The notes: a model not told the origin generated them from the letters alone. A DNA stretch of 64,000 nt from Bacillota bacterium (GCA_023460535.1 JAEWPV010000020.1:1-64000), one strand, 5' to 3'. Positions 33,160-42,464 are shown, numbered from the stretch's first letter. Numbers and translations are program-made.

Positions 33160-34824
33160 ATGAAAGAGTTTTTGGAGATTACCGTCGGCAATCTGCTGGC
33201 AGAACTGGCAGAAAAATACCCCGACAGCCTTGCGGTCAAGTATACCGACCGGGATTTTACCCGTACCTGGAAGCAGCTGAACCAAGAGGCGGAGCTGCTT
33301 GCGCGCGGCTTTCTGTCCATTGGCATCGGCAAGGGCGACCATGTTGCCATCTGGGCGACCAACACCCCCGAATGGATGCTGACGCTGTTCGCCACGGCGA
33401 AAATCGGCGCTATCCTTGTTACCGTTAACACAAATTATAAGGTGTTCGAGCTCGAATACCTGCTTCGCCAGTCCGACGCAAAATGCCTTGTTATGATGCA
33501 GGGCATAAAGACCACCAGCTATGTGGATATCGTAAACGAGCTGTGCCCGCAGCTCAAAGACGCAGAACCCGGCGCGCTTTCGCACCCTATGCTGCCCTGT
33601 TTAAAGAGCATCGTGTTCGCGGGCGAGCATACCCCCGCCGGCATGTATAACTTTAAGGAGCTGTACCGGTCGGCAGAACGCGTTTCGATGGAGCAGTATC
33701 AGTCGGTTTCCTCCACACTGCATCATCATGAGGTCATCAATATGCAGTATACCTCGGGTACAACGGGCTTTCCCAAGGGTGTTATGCTTACCCATTACAA
33801 TATCATCAACAACGGCAAAAGCATCGGCGACTGCATGAAATTTACCCATGATGATAAGCTGTGCATCCCCGTGCCTTTTTTTCACTGCTTTGGTTTGGTG
33901 CTTGCGATTATGGCATCCATAACCCACGCGACCGCAATGGTGCCCATCGAGCTGTTTAACCCCGTAGCGGTGCTTACCGCAATCGAGAAGGAAGAGTGCA
34001 CCGCGGTTCATGGCGTACCCACCATGTTCATCGCCATGCTCGAGCATCCGGACTTTAAAAAGTATACCTTCCCACGCCTGCGCACCGGCATTATGGCGGG
34101 CTCGCCCTGCCCCATTAAGGTGATGCAGCAGGTGGTAGACGAGATGAATATGACCGAGATTACCATCGCCTATGGTCAGACCGAATCGTCCCCCGTTTGC
34201 ACCCAGACCACCACCGACGACAGCATTGAGCATCGCGTTTCTACCGTGGGACGGGTTTTGCCCTCTGTCGAGGCGCGGATTGTCGACCCTGAGACCGGTG
34301 AGACACTGGGACCCAACCAGCAGGGCGAGTTTTGCACCCGCGGCTACCATGTGATGAAGGGCTACTATAAGATGGAGGAGGCAACCGCCGCCGCCATTGA
34401 TTTGGACGGTTGGCTACATACGGGCGACCTTGCACAGGTGGATGAAGACGGCTACTACAAAATTACCGGGCGATTAAAGGATATGATTATCCGCGGCGGC
34501 GAAAATATCTACCCCAAGGAGATTGAGGAGTTTTTGTATACCCATCCCGCGGTTAAGGATGTACAGGTGATTGGTGCGCCGTCAAAAAAGTACGGCGAGG
34601 AGGTCATGGCCTGTATTGTTGTGCGCGAGGGGATGTATATTACCGAGGACGAAGTGAAAGACTATGTGCGCGCATCCATGGCACGCCATAAGGTGCCCAG
34701 CTACGTTGCGTTTGTGGATAGCTTCCCGATGACGGCTAGCGGCAAGATTCAAAAGTATAAGCTGCGCGAATGGGCGGTGGAAAAACTGGGTCTGCAGGAG
34801 GCCGCAAGCATAGAAACGGCTTAA
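33160..34824 (+). CDS. AMP-forming acyl-CoA synthetase
   Basis: 554 residues. ANL-family signatures: MQYTSGTTGFPKGVMLTHYN (P-loop), YGQTESSPVCTQT, GWLHTGDLAQVDEDGYYKITGRLKDMIIRGGENIYPKEIEE and the C-terminal TASGKIQKYKLRE lysine. It activates a carboxylic acid to its acyl-CoA with ATP; the closest general type is medium- or long-chain FadD-like. The preceding leucine T-box suggests a role in leucine or branched-chain acid metabolism, which is inference. GGAGG precedes the ATG. Confidence 0.9.
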   Translation: MKEFLEITVGNLLAELAEKYPDSLAVKYTDRDFTRTWKQLNQEAELLARGFLSIGIGKGDHVAIWATNTPEWMLTLFATAKIGAILVTVNTNYKVFELEYLLRQSDAKCLVMMQGIKTTSYVDIVNELCPQLKDAEPGALSHPMLPCLKSIVFAGEHTPAGMYNFKELYRSAERVSMEQYQSVSSTLHHHEVINMQYTSGTTGFPKGVMLTHYNIINNGKSIGDCMKFTHDDKLCIPVPFFHCFGLVLAIMASITHATAMVPIELFNPVAVLTAIEKEECTAVHGVPTMFIAMLEHPDFKKYTFPRLRTGIMAGSPCPIKVMQQVVDEMNMTEITIAYGQTESSPVCTQTTTDDSIEHRVSTVGRVLPSVEARIVDPETGETLGPNQQGEFCTRGYHVMKGYYKMEEATAAAIDLDGWLHTGDLAQVDEDGYYKITGRLKDMIIRGGENIYPKEIEEFLYTHPAVKDVQVIGAPSKKYGEEVMACIVVREGMYITEDEVKDYVRASMARHKVPSYVAFVDSFPMTASGKIQKYKLREWAVEKLGLQEAASIETA

Positions 34825-34937
34825 GCAAAATATCGACACCGGTGCTTGCACTAGGCAAACAAACCCACAAACGCTTGTCAGCAGGGTATTGGCGGCGGTT
34901 TGCTAAGAACGTACATCATGCGTAACGATAGGTACAA

Positions 34938-34978
34938 GGCAGTCCGTGCAGCGAATTTCTTGCGCGGACTGCCTTTTT
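34938..34978 (+). terminator. Intrinsic terminator after the acyl-CoA synthetase gene
   Basis: GGCAGTCCGTGCA and TGCGCGGACTGCC arms, then TTTTT. Confidence 0.9.
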
Positions 34979-34989
34979 GTGGGTGATGG

Positions 34990-35194
34990 TAGATATTTTT
35001 TTAGATTTGCGGTATAATGAGTTGAACCAATGCGTCTGTTAAAAATACTGCCAGGTCTTTGGCAATGGCAGGTGCAGATCAACCCTTTTATCAGCAAATT
35101 AGTTCTCGACATCTTTGTGTGTACCGATATGCTGTTTCCTAGGCGGCGGATAGTAGCCGCCGCCAGGATAAATTAGGCAGGTGAACGATAAACG
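34990..35194 (+). promoter_or_regulatory. Promoter and structured leader of the pseudokinase gene
   Basis: TATAAT at 35013-35018 with a weak -35 TAGATA (34990-34995), 17-base spacer. The leader then holds CTGCCA/TGGCAG and a very stable hairpin, GGCGGCGG (35142-35149) with CCGCCGCC (35157-35164) flanked by CCT and AGG, ending 27 bases before the start codon. No T-run follows. Confidence 0.5.
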
Positions 35195-36943
35195 ATGGAG
35201 ATCCCATCCAATAAGCTGTGCATGGGCTGTATGGGCAAGCGCGAGGAAGACGGTGTCTGCCCCGCATGCGGCTTCGACCCGACGGCACCGCACCATCCAC
35301 TCTATTTGCGGGCAGGCACCTTAATCACAAAGCGTTACATTGCGGGCAAGCTTCTGGGTTATAACGGCGAGGGCGCAAACTATCTCGGCTACGACCTTGC
35401 GCTGAACAAAAAGGTAATCATTCGCGAGTATATGCCCGATGTGCTGGCCGTCAGAGAAAAAGGCGGCATCAACGTACTGGTACTCAAGGGCAAGGAGACG
35501 CAGTACAAGGCGTTGCTTTCTGATTTTTGCGAACTGAACCGCTCGTTGCAAAAGCTTCGCAGCTATGTCGGCATTGTTTCGGTGTTGGATTTTTTTGAGA
35601 TGAACAGCACCGCTTACGCCATCTACGACGATTGCGGCGAAACCACCCTTTCCGCCTACATAGCCAAAAACGGCCCCATGCCGTGGCAAACGCTTCGCGA
35701 TGCGTTGGCGGCACCCCTTGCCGCGGTGGAGGCGATGCATACCATGGGTATGTACCATCGGGGAATCAGCCCCGAAACCATCTTTGTAAACGAAAACGGC
35801 GCGTTTAAGCTGGACGGCTTCTCCATTGCGGCGGCACGCACGGCAAAAAGTGAGCTTGCAGCGGAGTTGTTTTCGGGTTATTCTCCGCCCGAGCTGTACA
35901 GCCTGACCGGCTGGCAGGGAAGCTGGACAGACGTGTATTCCATTGCGGCTGTATGCTACTACGCCCTTACAGGGCAGAACCTGCCGGACGCTGCGCAGCG
36001 TCAGACGCTTGACCCGTTAAAGCAGGCGCATCAAGTTTTGGATACAGTGCCTCTTGTGGTGTCCGATGCGCTGATGGCGGCGCTTGCGCTGGAACCGAGG
36101 GTTAGAGTACAATCCATCGGCGATTTGACACAGGCACTGGCCAGCATCCAGCCCGCGCAACCCATCCCGGATGTTGACACGGAGAAGGATAACCAAAGCG
36201 GTGATGCCAAACCGCAACACAGCGAAACTAGAGGTGAAACGATGCATAAAGAACAGATGACGCCCAAAAAACAGCAGCGGATTATCAAACGCAAGATACG
36301 CAACCGCAGTTTGATTTACATGCTCAGCTCAATGTTTATCACCACCGCGATACTGCTTACCTTGATGTTCGTCATATTAAGCGAGATTGACAGCAGCATG
36401 CTGGTGTTTGCCAAAGAACCCGGTGTTGCTTCTGCGCCCGTATCCGATGTTTCGAGCGAGGAAGAAGCACCTACCACATATTATCTGCCGAACTTTGTGG
36501 GCAGTTACTTAGAGACTGTAAAGAGAAGCGAAGACTATATGGTGCGCTACGCCGTTACCGATAATGAGGAGTTCAACGAAGAATACCCGGCTGGCGTCAT
36601 CTTTGAGCAAAATCCCCCTTCCGGCACCATAGCGAACGAATTGGTAAACGTCGCGGTGAAGGTCAGCAAGGGACCCGCCCCCATTCCCGAAAACATCGTC
36701 GGCATGTATCAGTCCGAAGCGGAGAGTATGCTCAAGGAGCTTAAGATTTCCTACCGGATTGCCGAAGCGTACGACGATTTTTATCCTGCCGGGCAGGTCA
36801 TCAGCTATACCAGAATGCCCGGAGAGATCCTTCTTAAGGTCAGCTTGGGCAGCATGGGCGGTGGCGGCGGCTGGAACGGCGACCAGAACGGCGAGTATGA
36901 CGGCATGACGTGGGAGGAACTTCAAAAGTTCTTGTACGGCTGA
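35195..36943 (+). CDS. Transmembrane pseudokinase with zinc ribbon and PASTA domains
   Basis: 582 residues: an N-terminal zinc ribbon (CMGCMG and CPACG, residues 9-26), a Ser/Thr kinase-like domain (~43-320), a membrane helix (~373-396) and two PASTA repeats outside (~438-502 and ~505-560), ending in a Gly-rich tail. Catalytic positions are lost: the ATP lysine is Arg77 (KVIIREYMP), HRD reads HRG (188-190), the metal-binding Asn is Thr195, and DFG reads DGFS (207-210). It should not phosphorylate, but may sense wall fragments through PASTA and signal by binding partners. Confidence 0.88.
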   Translation: MEIPSNKLCMGCMGKREEDGVCPACGFDPTAPHHPLYLRAGTLITKRYIAGKLLGYNGEGANYLGYDLALNKKVIIREYMPDVLAVREKGGINVLVLKGKETQYKALLSDFCELNRSLQKLRSYVGIVSVLDFFEMNSTAYAIYDDCGETTLSAYIAKNGPMPWQTLRDALAAPLAAVEAMHTMGMYHRGISPETIFVNENGAFKLDGFSIAAARTAKSELAAELFSGYSPPELYSLTGWQGSWTDVYSIAAVCYYALTGQNLPDAAQRQTLDPLKQAHQVLDTVPLVVSDALMAALALEPRVRVQSIGDLTQALASIQPAQPIPDVDTEKDNQSGDAKPQHSETRGETMHKEQMTPKKQQRIIKRKIRNRSLIYMLSSMFITTAILLTLMFVILSEIDSSMLVFAKEPGVASAPVSDVSSEEEAPTTYYLPNFVGSYLETVKRSEDYMVRYAVTDNEEFNEEYPAGVIFEQNPPSGTIANELVNVAVKVSKGPAPIPENIVGMYQSEAESMLKELKISYRIAEAYDDFYPAGQVISYTRMPGEILLKVSLGSMGGGGGWNGDQNGEYDGMTWEELQKFLYG

Positions 36944-37002
36944 TGACCTCGGTTTAAGACTCTATCTATTTTTGACGATTTACAGAAAAGAGGTAATGGC
37001 AG

Positions 37003-37815
37003 ATGAAGCTTGCGTTTTCAACACTGGGTTGCCCCGGCTGGAGCTTTGAAGAGATCTTTGCTACCGCAAAGGATCTGGGGATGAACGGTATTGAGATTAG
37101 AGGCATCGGTGGGGAACTGTTCGCACCCAAAGCAAAACCGTTTTTGCCGGAGCATATGGATGCCACTAGGCAAAAGCTTACCCTTTCGGGTATGAGCATC
37201 CCCATGCTGACCAGCGGCGCGGTGCTGGGAATAGCCGATCAGGCGCAAGCGGGTGTTGAGGAAGCTAAGGCGTATATCGATCTAGCCCATGCTCTCGGTG
37301 CATCGTTTGTCCGCGTGATGATTACCCCGGTTCCGCACCCCACCGACGACGGAGACATTGCCGTTGCCCTTACCGCCTACGAAACGCTGTGCCGGTATGG
37401 AATGGAGAAGGGCGTTACCCCCCTGATAGAGACCAACGGGCCCCTCGCCTCCTCTGTGGCGATGAAAGAGTTTATGGAGGGCGTTTCCAGCGACAACAAG
37501 GGCGTACTGTGGGATATCCACCACCCGTTCCGTTACTTTAACGAGCGTCCGGACGAAACGTATGCAAACATCGGGGCGTATGTGCGTTACCTTCATGTTA
37601 AGGACAGCGCAATGACAAACGGAACCCTTCAATACCGTATGATGGGCTACGGAGACGTTCCGATTCTCGACACGCTGGTAGTGCTGAGTAAAAACGGCTA
37701 CGACGGGTTTGTCAGCCTGGAATGGGTCAAGCGTTGGTGCCCCGACCTGCAGGAGCCGGGCATCGTCTTCTCGCACTTTACCAGCTATATGGGCTATCTG
37801 CTCAGGCAGCTGTAA
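37003..37815 (+). CDS. Sugar phosphate isomerase/epimerase family TIM-barrel protein
   Basis: 270 residues of the AP-endonuclease-2/xylose-isomerase-like fold. FSTLGCPGWSFEEIFATAKDLGMNGIEIRG at the N-terminus, LIETNGPLA and VLWDIHHPFRY supply likely metal ligands, and YLHVKDS and FVSLEWVKRW close the barrel. Substrate unknown. AGAGGT lies before the ATG. The downstream SDR gene could act in the same sugar or polyol pathway. Confidence 0.85.
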   Translation: MKLAFSTLGCPGWSFEEIFATAKDLGMNGIEIRGIGGELFAPKAKPFLPEHMDATRQKLTLSGMSIPMLTSGAVLGIADQAQAGVEEAKAYIDLAHALGASFVRVMITPVPHPTDDGDIAVALTAYETLCRYGMEKGVTPLIETNGPLASSVAMKEFMEGVSSDNKGVLWDIHHPFRYFNERPDETYANIGAYVRYLHVKDSAMTNGTLQYRMMGYGDVPILDTLVVLSKNGYDGFVSLEWVKRWCPDLQEPGIVFSHFTSYMGYLLRQL

Positions 37816-37896
37816 CAGCAATTATGTGGTCGGCATGGCAAAGGATGAATGCCCTCAAGCTAAGCCGACCATATTCTTCTTATGGGGGGATGTAGG

Positions 37897-38631
37897 ATGA
37901 ACAGAGTGGCACTTATTACCGGGGCTTCAAGGGGGATCGGCCGCGGGGCTGCGGCTGCGTTAGCGCACGAGGGCTTTGCAGTGGCGGTAAACTACTGCAG
38001 CAACCGGCAGGCGGCGCAGGCGTGTGTCGAGGAAATTAACAATTCTGGCGGGTGTGCGCATGCCTTCTGTGCCGACGTATCCGACCGCGCGCAGGTCGCT
38101 ATGATGATTGACGCGGTGCATCAAACGCTGGGCAGGGTAGAGGTGCTCGTGAACAACGCGGGCATTGCCAAGCAACAGCTGTTTACGGATATTACAGACG
38201 GGGACTGGGACAGAATGTTTGCCGTAAACGTCACGGGGGCGTTTCATTGCATCCAAGCGGTTTTGCCTGATATGTTAAGCCAAAAGAACGGCGCAATCAT
38301 CAATCTCTCCTCCGTTTGGGGCATTACGGGCGCTTCGTGCGAGGTGCATTACTCCGCCTCCAAGGCAGCGATCATCGGTCTTACCAAGGCGCTGGCCAAG
38401 GAGCTGGGTCCCTCCGGCATCCGTGTTAACTGCGTTGCACCCGGGGTGATACAAACCGATATGAACGGCGCCCTTGACAGAGAAACGCTCGCCGCACTGC
38501 GTGACGAAACCCCGCTGGGTGTTATCGGCTCGCCGCAGGATGTGGCAAATGCGGTGAGCTTTCTCGCGTCCGAAAAGGCGCGGTTTATCACGGGGCAGGT
38601 GCTTAGCCCAAACGGCGGGTTTTTAGTTTAA
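37897..38631 (+). CDS. SDR family oxidoreductase (FabG-like)
   Basis: About 244 residues. Classical short-chain dehydrogenase: TGASRGIGRGAA cofactor motif, NNAGI, catalytic Ser in NLSSVWG, and Tyr and Lys in HYSASKAA; IRVNCVAPGVIQTDM follows. It is closest in pattern to 3-oxoacyl-ACP reductase, but no other fatty-acid genes are near, so it may reduce a sugar or polyol. The ATG at 37897 has GGGGGG 7 bases upstream. A hairpin with TGGTCGGC and GCCGACCA lies in the short gap before it. Confidence 0.87.
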   Translation: MNRVALITGASRGIGRGAAAALAHEGFAVAVNYCSNRQAAQACVEEINNSGGCAHAFCADVSDRAQVAMMIDAVHQTLGRVEVLVNNAGIAKQQLFTDITDGDWDRMFAVNVTGAFHCIQAVLPDMLSQKNGAIINLSSVWGITGASCEVHYSASKAAIIGLTKALAKELGPSGIRVNCVAPGVIQTDMNGALDRETLAALRDETPLGVIGSPQDVANAVSFLASEKARFITGQVLSPNGGFLV

Positions 38632-38719
38632 ACGCGCGGCGTTCAGACGAGCGGCTTTATGGTTAACCGGCAGCGGTTACATTCATTTTTATGAAGGACA
38701 TCAAAAGGGGAATTAGCAG

Positions 38720-39253
38720 ATGACATTGACAACCGAACAGCTTGTTCTGCGCCCGTTCTCGCAGGAGGACTGGCGCGACCTGCATGAGTATCTTTCTCAA
38801 CAAGAGGTGGTGCGGTTCGAGCCGTACGACGTCTTTACCGAGGATCAAAGCAGGGAAGAAGCCCGGCGGCGTGCCACAGACCCCCACTTTTGGGCGGTGT
38901 GCTTGGCACTAACGGGTAAGGTAATCGGCAACATATATTTTGCACAGCAGCAACCGGAGGAGTTCTCAAACTGGGAGCTTGGGTATGTTTTTAATCAAAA
39001 GTATCAGAAAAACGGCTACGCCACACAGGCATGCCGTGCCATTTTAAACTATGGCTTTTTGCAGTGTTCGGTTCGCCGTGTCATTGCAATGTGTAACCCG
39101 CTGAATGCGCCCTCATGGCACCTGCTGCAACGCCTGGGCTTTCGCCGAGAAGGGCACCAGCTTCAGAACATCTTTTTTAAGCATGACGCAAACGGTAACC
39201 CCATTTGGTGCGATACCTACGAATACGCCATGCTAAAAGACGAATGGAAGTAA
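38720..39253 (+). CDS. GNAT family N-acetyltransferase, RimJ/RimL type
   Basis: 177 residues. LTTEQLVLRPFSQEDW at the start, WELGYVFNQKYQKNGYATQACRAILNYGF (acetyl-CoA loop) and RVIAMCNPLNAPSWHLLQRLGFRREGH are the RimJ/RimL pattern. It transfers acetyl from acetyl-CoA to an amine; the target (protein N-terminus or small molecule) is unknown. AAAAGGGG precedes the ATG. Confidence 0.88.
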   Translation: MTLTTEQLVLRPFSQEDWRDLHEYLSQQEVVRFEPYDVFTEDQSREEARRRATDPHFWAVCLALTGKVIGNIYFAQQQPEEFSNWELGYVFNQKYQKNGYATQACRAILNYGFLQCSVRRVIAMCNPLNAPSWHLLQRLGFRREGHQLQNIFFKHDANGNPIWCDTYEYAMLKDEWK

Positions 39254-39258
39254 ACCGT

Positions 39259-39293
39259 AAAAACGACCCCGAGAGGTTTACCTCTCGGGGTCG
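39259..39293 (-). terminator. Intrinsic terminator of the rpsF-ssb-rpsR operon
   Basis: CGACCCCGAGAGG and CCTCTCGGGGTCG around four bases; on the minus strand TTTTT follows. It may also end the convergent GNAT transcript. Confidence 0.9.
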
Positions 39294-39313
39294 AATCGTT
39301 TCAAACGATATTA

Positions 39314-39583
39314 TTAGTCGCTTACATAGGGCAGCAGTGCAATGTGACGAGCACGCTTTACTGCAAGCGTCATCTGACGCTGATGGCGCGCGCAAGCGCC
39401 GGTAACCCTGCGGGGAACGATCTTAGCGCGCTCAGAAAGGTACTTTCTCAGCTTCGCTACATCTTTATAATCGATATCATGAACCCTGTCCACGCAAAAA
39501 CCACAAACTTTGCGGCGTCCCTTTCTGGGACCGCGGGGGCCGGGTCTGTCGCCTCTGTCGCCTCTGTCGTTTCTGTTATCCAT
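39314..39583 (-). CDS. rpsR: 30S ribosomal protein S18
   Basis: 89 residues. IDYKDVAKLRKYLSERAKIVPRRVTGACARHQRQM is the S18 core. The arginine- and glycine-rich N-terminus is followed by VCGFC, a cysteine pair of the zinc-type S18. GGAGG lies 9 bases before the ATG. Last gene of the operon with rpsF and ssb. Confidence 0.97.
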   Translation of the reverse strand: MDNRNDRGDRGDRPGPRGPRKGRRKVCGFCVDRVHDIDYKDVAKLRKYLSERAKIVPRRVTGACARHQRQMTLAVKRARHIALLPYVSD

Positions 39584-39634
39584 GGTGACAAACCTCCTTA
39601 TCGTATTGGTTTAGTATCAACAATTTCGTTACAG

Positions 39635-40078
39635 TTAAAAGGGTAGATCGTCGTCTCCGGCAATGACGGAAAAATCCTCGGTGCCCGCATTTTCAAATGC
39701 AACGGGCATTGGCGGGGGTTCAAATCCCGTGTTCGTGGTATTGCCGCCGGAGCTGCTGCTTTTGCTTTCGCAAAAGCTTACGTTATCGGCAACAATCTCA
39801 AACGCCTTGCGCTTTATACCTTGATTATCGGTGTAGCTGCGGGTTTGAATCTGTCCGTCAACCGCCATCATGCTGCCTTTTTTGAAATACTTGCAGACAA
39901 AATCGGCAGTCTGTCGCCAAGCGACGACATCAATAAAATCTGCCTGACGCTCAGCGCCCGGCTTTGTGTAGGAACGGTTTACCGCAAGAGTAAAGCTGGC
40001 AACTGAAAGGTCGGAGGCAGTACGCCGCAGTTCCGGATCCGCTGTGAGTCTTCCCATAATAATGGCCCTGTTCAACAT
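39635..40078 (-). CDS. ssb: Single-stranded DNA-binding protein
   Basis: 147 residues. OB fold opens with NRAIIMGRLTADPELRRT, and FIDVVAWRQTADFVCKYFKKG is conserved. A flexible linker leads to the acidic tip DDDLPF, which recruits replication and repair proteins. GGGAGG lies 9 bases before the ATG. Between rpsF and rpsR, the usual Firmicutes order. Confidence 0.97.
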   Translation of the reverse strand: MLNRAIIMGRLTADPELRRTASDLSVASFTLAVNRSYTKPGAERQADFIDVVAWRQTADFVCKYFKKGSMMAVDGQIQTRSYTDNQGIKRKAFEIVADNVSFCESKSSSSGGNTTNTGFEPPPMPVAFENAGTEDFSVIAGDDDLPF

Positions 40079-40101
40079 ACGATGTTACCTCCCAAGCTGT
40101 T

Positions 40102-40401
40102 TTACTTATCCTCTTTGTTCACAATAATGGTGCGCAGAATACCGTCTGTAATCTTGTACACACGATCAAGCTCAGCGGGGAACTCGGGGGAGCTTGTGAA
40201 GTTCACAAGATAGTACACACCCTCATTCTCGTCGTTAATCGGGTAAGCAAGTCTGCGCTTGCCCCACTCGTTCACCGACTCGATGGTTCCGTTCTGCTCG
40301 ATGAGCGCCTTGAATTTCTCAAAACGTTCGGTTACACCCGCCTCATCCAGCTTTGCGCTGATAATCATAATGGTCTCGTAAGCTACCGATGCCTTTGGCA
40401 T
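40102..40401 (-). CDS. rpsF: 30S ribosomal protein S6
   Basis: 99 residues. YETIMIISAKLDEAGV and GKRRLAYPINDENEGVYYLVNF are the S6 signatures. The ATG at 40401 has GGAGGTG upstream and matches the family N-terminus; the frame further upstream is leader. Confidence 0.97.
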   Translation of the reverse strand: MPKASVAYETIMIISAKLDEAGVTERFEKFKALIEQNGTIESVNEWGKRRLAYPINDENEGVYYLVNFTSSPEFPAELDRVYKITDGILRTIIVNKEDK

Positions 40402-40490
40402 AGTTTTTACACCTCCTTTTGGACTTAAGGCCCCAATAAAGGGGCAAGGATGATTGCCGAAAAACGGCAAATGGTTACACCAAAACAGTA
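40402..40490 (-). promoter_or_regulatory. rpsF leader with two tandem hairpins
   Basis: TTGCCG/CGGCAA around TTTTT-like loop, then GCCCC/GGGGC around TTTATT, just before the ribosome site. Ribosomal protein S6:S18 autoregulation is known for this operon in other bacteria; I could not confirm the specific motif. Confidence 0.35.
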
Positions 40491-40500
40491 TAACAGAAAA

Positions 40501-40529
40501 ATTATAGCAGACCGTCGCCGGGTTGTCAA
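40501..40529 (-). promoter_or_regulatory. Consensus sigma-A promoter for rpsF-ssb-rpsR
   Basis: Minus strand TTGACA (40529-40524), 17-base spacer, TATAAT (40506-40501): both boxes perfect. Confidence 0.93.
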
Positions 40530-40572
40530 ATTATTTGTCCTATAATAAGCGTTATTCTCACAAACGTGCTTG

Positions 40573-41442
40573 CTACAGCTTACAGGAAATACCCTTTAAG
40601 TAAGACCGGAACGACTCGCCCACCTCAGGGTGCATCAGACCAACCTCCACAATCGCCTGTAAAATACCAAATTTGTTGCCCATATCGTATCGCGTGCCTT
40701 CATAATCCACGCCAACAATCCCCTCGGTTCGGGCGAGCACCGCCATTGCGTCGGTCAGCTGAAGCTCGCCGCCGGCGCCGGGCTTGGTGTTTTCCAAAAT
40801 TGAGAAGATGGAAGACGGCAGCACGCAACGTCCCAAAATGGCAAACAGCGACATCACCTGCTCGGGGCGGGGCTTTTCCACCATGTCGGTTATGGTATAC
40901 AACCGGTCACGGATATGCTCCGACTTCATCGAGCAGTATTTGCCGATGTCCTCACGGGCAACCTCTTTAATGCCTACAACCCCCTTGCCGTACTCCTCGT
41001 ACGCGCGGCAGAGCTGCCCACAGGCGGGGTTGTCCGATATAATTACATCGTCGCCGTATAAAACGGCAAAAGGCTCGTCGCCCACAAAGGTCTTGGCGCA
41101 CAGCACGGCGTGCCCCAACCCAAGCGGCTGCTTCTGGCGGATATATTGAATGTTAGCGAGGTTCGAGATGGCGACCATGTCGTCATACACATCGGTTTTA
41201 CCCGCCCGCAGCAGCTTTTCCTCCAGCTCGGGGGCGCGGTCAAAATGGTCCTCCACCGTCGTTTTTCCACGGCTTGTGATAATAAGGATATCCTCAATGC
41301 CGGAACGTACCGCTTCTTCCACAATATATTGAATGGCGGGCTTATCTACGATGGGAAGCATCTCCTTGGGCATGCTTTTGGATGCGGGCAGCACACGGGT
41401 ACCAAGTCCCGCGGCGGGGATAACCGCCTTTTTAATCTTCAT
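40573..41442 (-). CDS. galU: UTP--glucose-1-phosphate uridylyltransferase
   Basis: About 289 residues. KKAVIPAAGLGTRVLPASKSMPKEMLPI is the nucleotide-binding start, followed by QYIVEEAVRSGIEDILII and PLGLGHAVLCAK. It makes UDP-glucose from UTP and glucose-1-phosphate for glycan and glycolipid synthesis. The ATG at 41442 gives the usual N-terminus. It shares its orientation with the zinc-ribbon gene 44 bases upstream. Confidence 0.96.
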   Translation of the reverse strand: MKIKKAVIPAAGLGTRVLPASKSMPKEMLPIVDKPAIQYIVEEAVRSGIEDILIITSRGKTTVEDHFDRAPELEEKLLRAGKTDVYDDMVAISNLANIQYIRQKQPLGLGHAVLCAKTFVGDEPFAVLYGDDVIISDNPACGQLCRAYEEYGKGVVGIKEVAREDIGKYCSMKSEHIRDRLYTITDMVEKPRPEQVMSLFAILGRCVLPSSIFSILENTKPGAGGELQLTDAMAVLARTEGIVGVDYEGTRYDMGNKFGILQAIVEVGLMHPEVGESFRSYLKGISCKL

Positions 41443-41486
41443 GTAATACACTCTCGCCTTTCCGTAACGTGATGGATTCCCTGTGG

Positions 41487-42464
41487 CTACCCCACAGAGG
41501 ATAAGAACAGAAAGAGTCTAATCAGAACATCAGACAAGATAAACAGCAAGAAAGCCGCAATACCCAAACCGACAACCAACCCGGTACGAAAGCCACCGTG
41601 TTTTTTCAGGGCGGCGTGATACTGCTGGGTATCGGAAAACCTGTCTTTTAAGGATCTAATGGTATCAAACACATGCCGCTTGTACAGGTGGTTGGCATAG
41701 GTGCCCAATAAAACCGATCCAATCCAGAACACGTAGTTGATAATCTGCGTTATGCCAAGCAGCTGCTGCGCCCGTGCCGGCAGGTTCTGCAAAAAGCCGA
41801 GCGTGTCGTTTATAATGGCATCGTAGTTTTCCAGTACAATCATATAGCTGGGGATTAAGCGGATAATGAACACGGCAATCAGGAATATACCCAATGCGGT
41901 CATGCGCCTGCCGCAAAAATACAATGCGTTGCCGAAAAAAGCCGCCCAGTTCCAGGATGCGCGGCGTCCCGTTGTGCTCATGGTCTTAAACCGTGGCAGG
42001 TAGTAGTACGAACCGGGTCCGACAAACATCGCAAGCTCCTTTACGGGGATATCGTCGATTGTTTCGTCGGCGTGAAGCCCGCCGTACGGGGTGGTAAACG
42101 GCGTATACGGCATAACAAAAACCGGCGGCTCGGCGCCCTGCTTCGGCTGTTCGCTTGTCTCACCGTTTTCCGGCGCACGGCGATTGCTAAGCATGCTGCC
42201 GCACACCTCGCAATAGGCGGCCTGGGGCGGATTTAGCGTATCGCATCGCGGGCAGCGCGCGGGGGCGTTGCCGTCGATGGTTTTTTCGGGGGGTCTGCGC
42301 CATTCCTCACCGGCTGCGTGTTTTTCTATATACGCGCACGTTCCGTGTGCCACGTAGCAGTCTCTGTGATGGGGCGCACCGCAATCGGGGCATACGACCA
42401 CGTCGTCCTTGTCTGCAAATGCCTCCCCGCAAACGGGGCAGCGAATTCCGTCATATCTTCCCAT
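41487..42464 (-). CDS. RING-like zinc-finger and DUF2628 membrane protein
   Basis: About 325 residues. N-terminal RING-like zinc site (CPVCGEAF, VVCPDCGAPHHRDCY, HGTC), then a second zinc ribbon (CPRCDTLNPPQAAYCEVCG), a linker, a DUF2628-like region beginning SWNWAAFFGNALYFCGRRM and three or four membrane helices. Proteins of this type are common in Clostridia and have no known role. The ATG at 42464 has AGGGGA 8-9 bases upstream; several earlier in-frame ATGs lack a site. Confidence 0.8.
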   Translation of the reverse strand: MGRYDGIRCPVCGEAFADKDDVVVCPDCGAPHHRDCYVAHGTCAYIEKHAAGEEWRRPPEKTIDGNAPARCPRCDTLNPPQAAYCEVCGSMLSNRRAPENGETSEQPKQGAEPPVFVMPYTPFTTPYGGLHADETIDDIPVKELAMFVGPGSYYYLPRFKTMSTTGRRASWNWAAFFGNALYFCGRRMTALGIFLIAVFIIRLIPSYMIVLENYDAIINDTLGFLQNLPARAQQLLGITQIINYVFWIGSVLLGTYANHLYKRHVFDTIRSLKDRFSDTQQYHAALKKHGGFRTGLVVGLGIAAFLLFILSDVLIRLFLFLSSVG

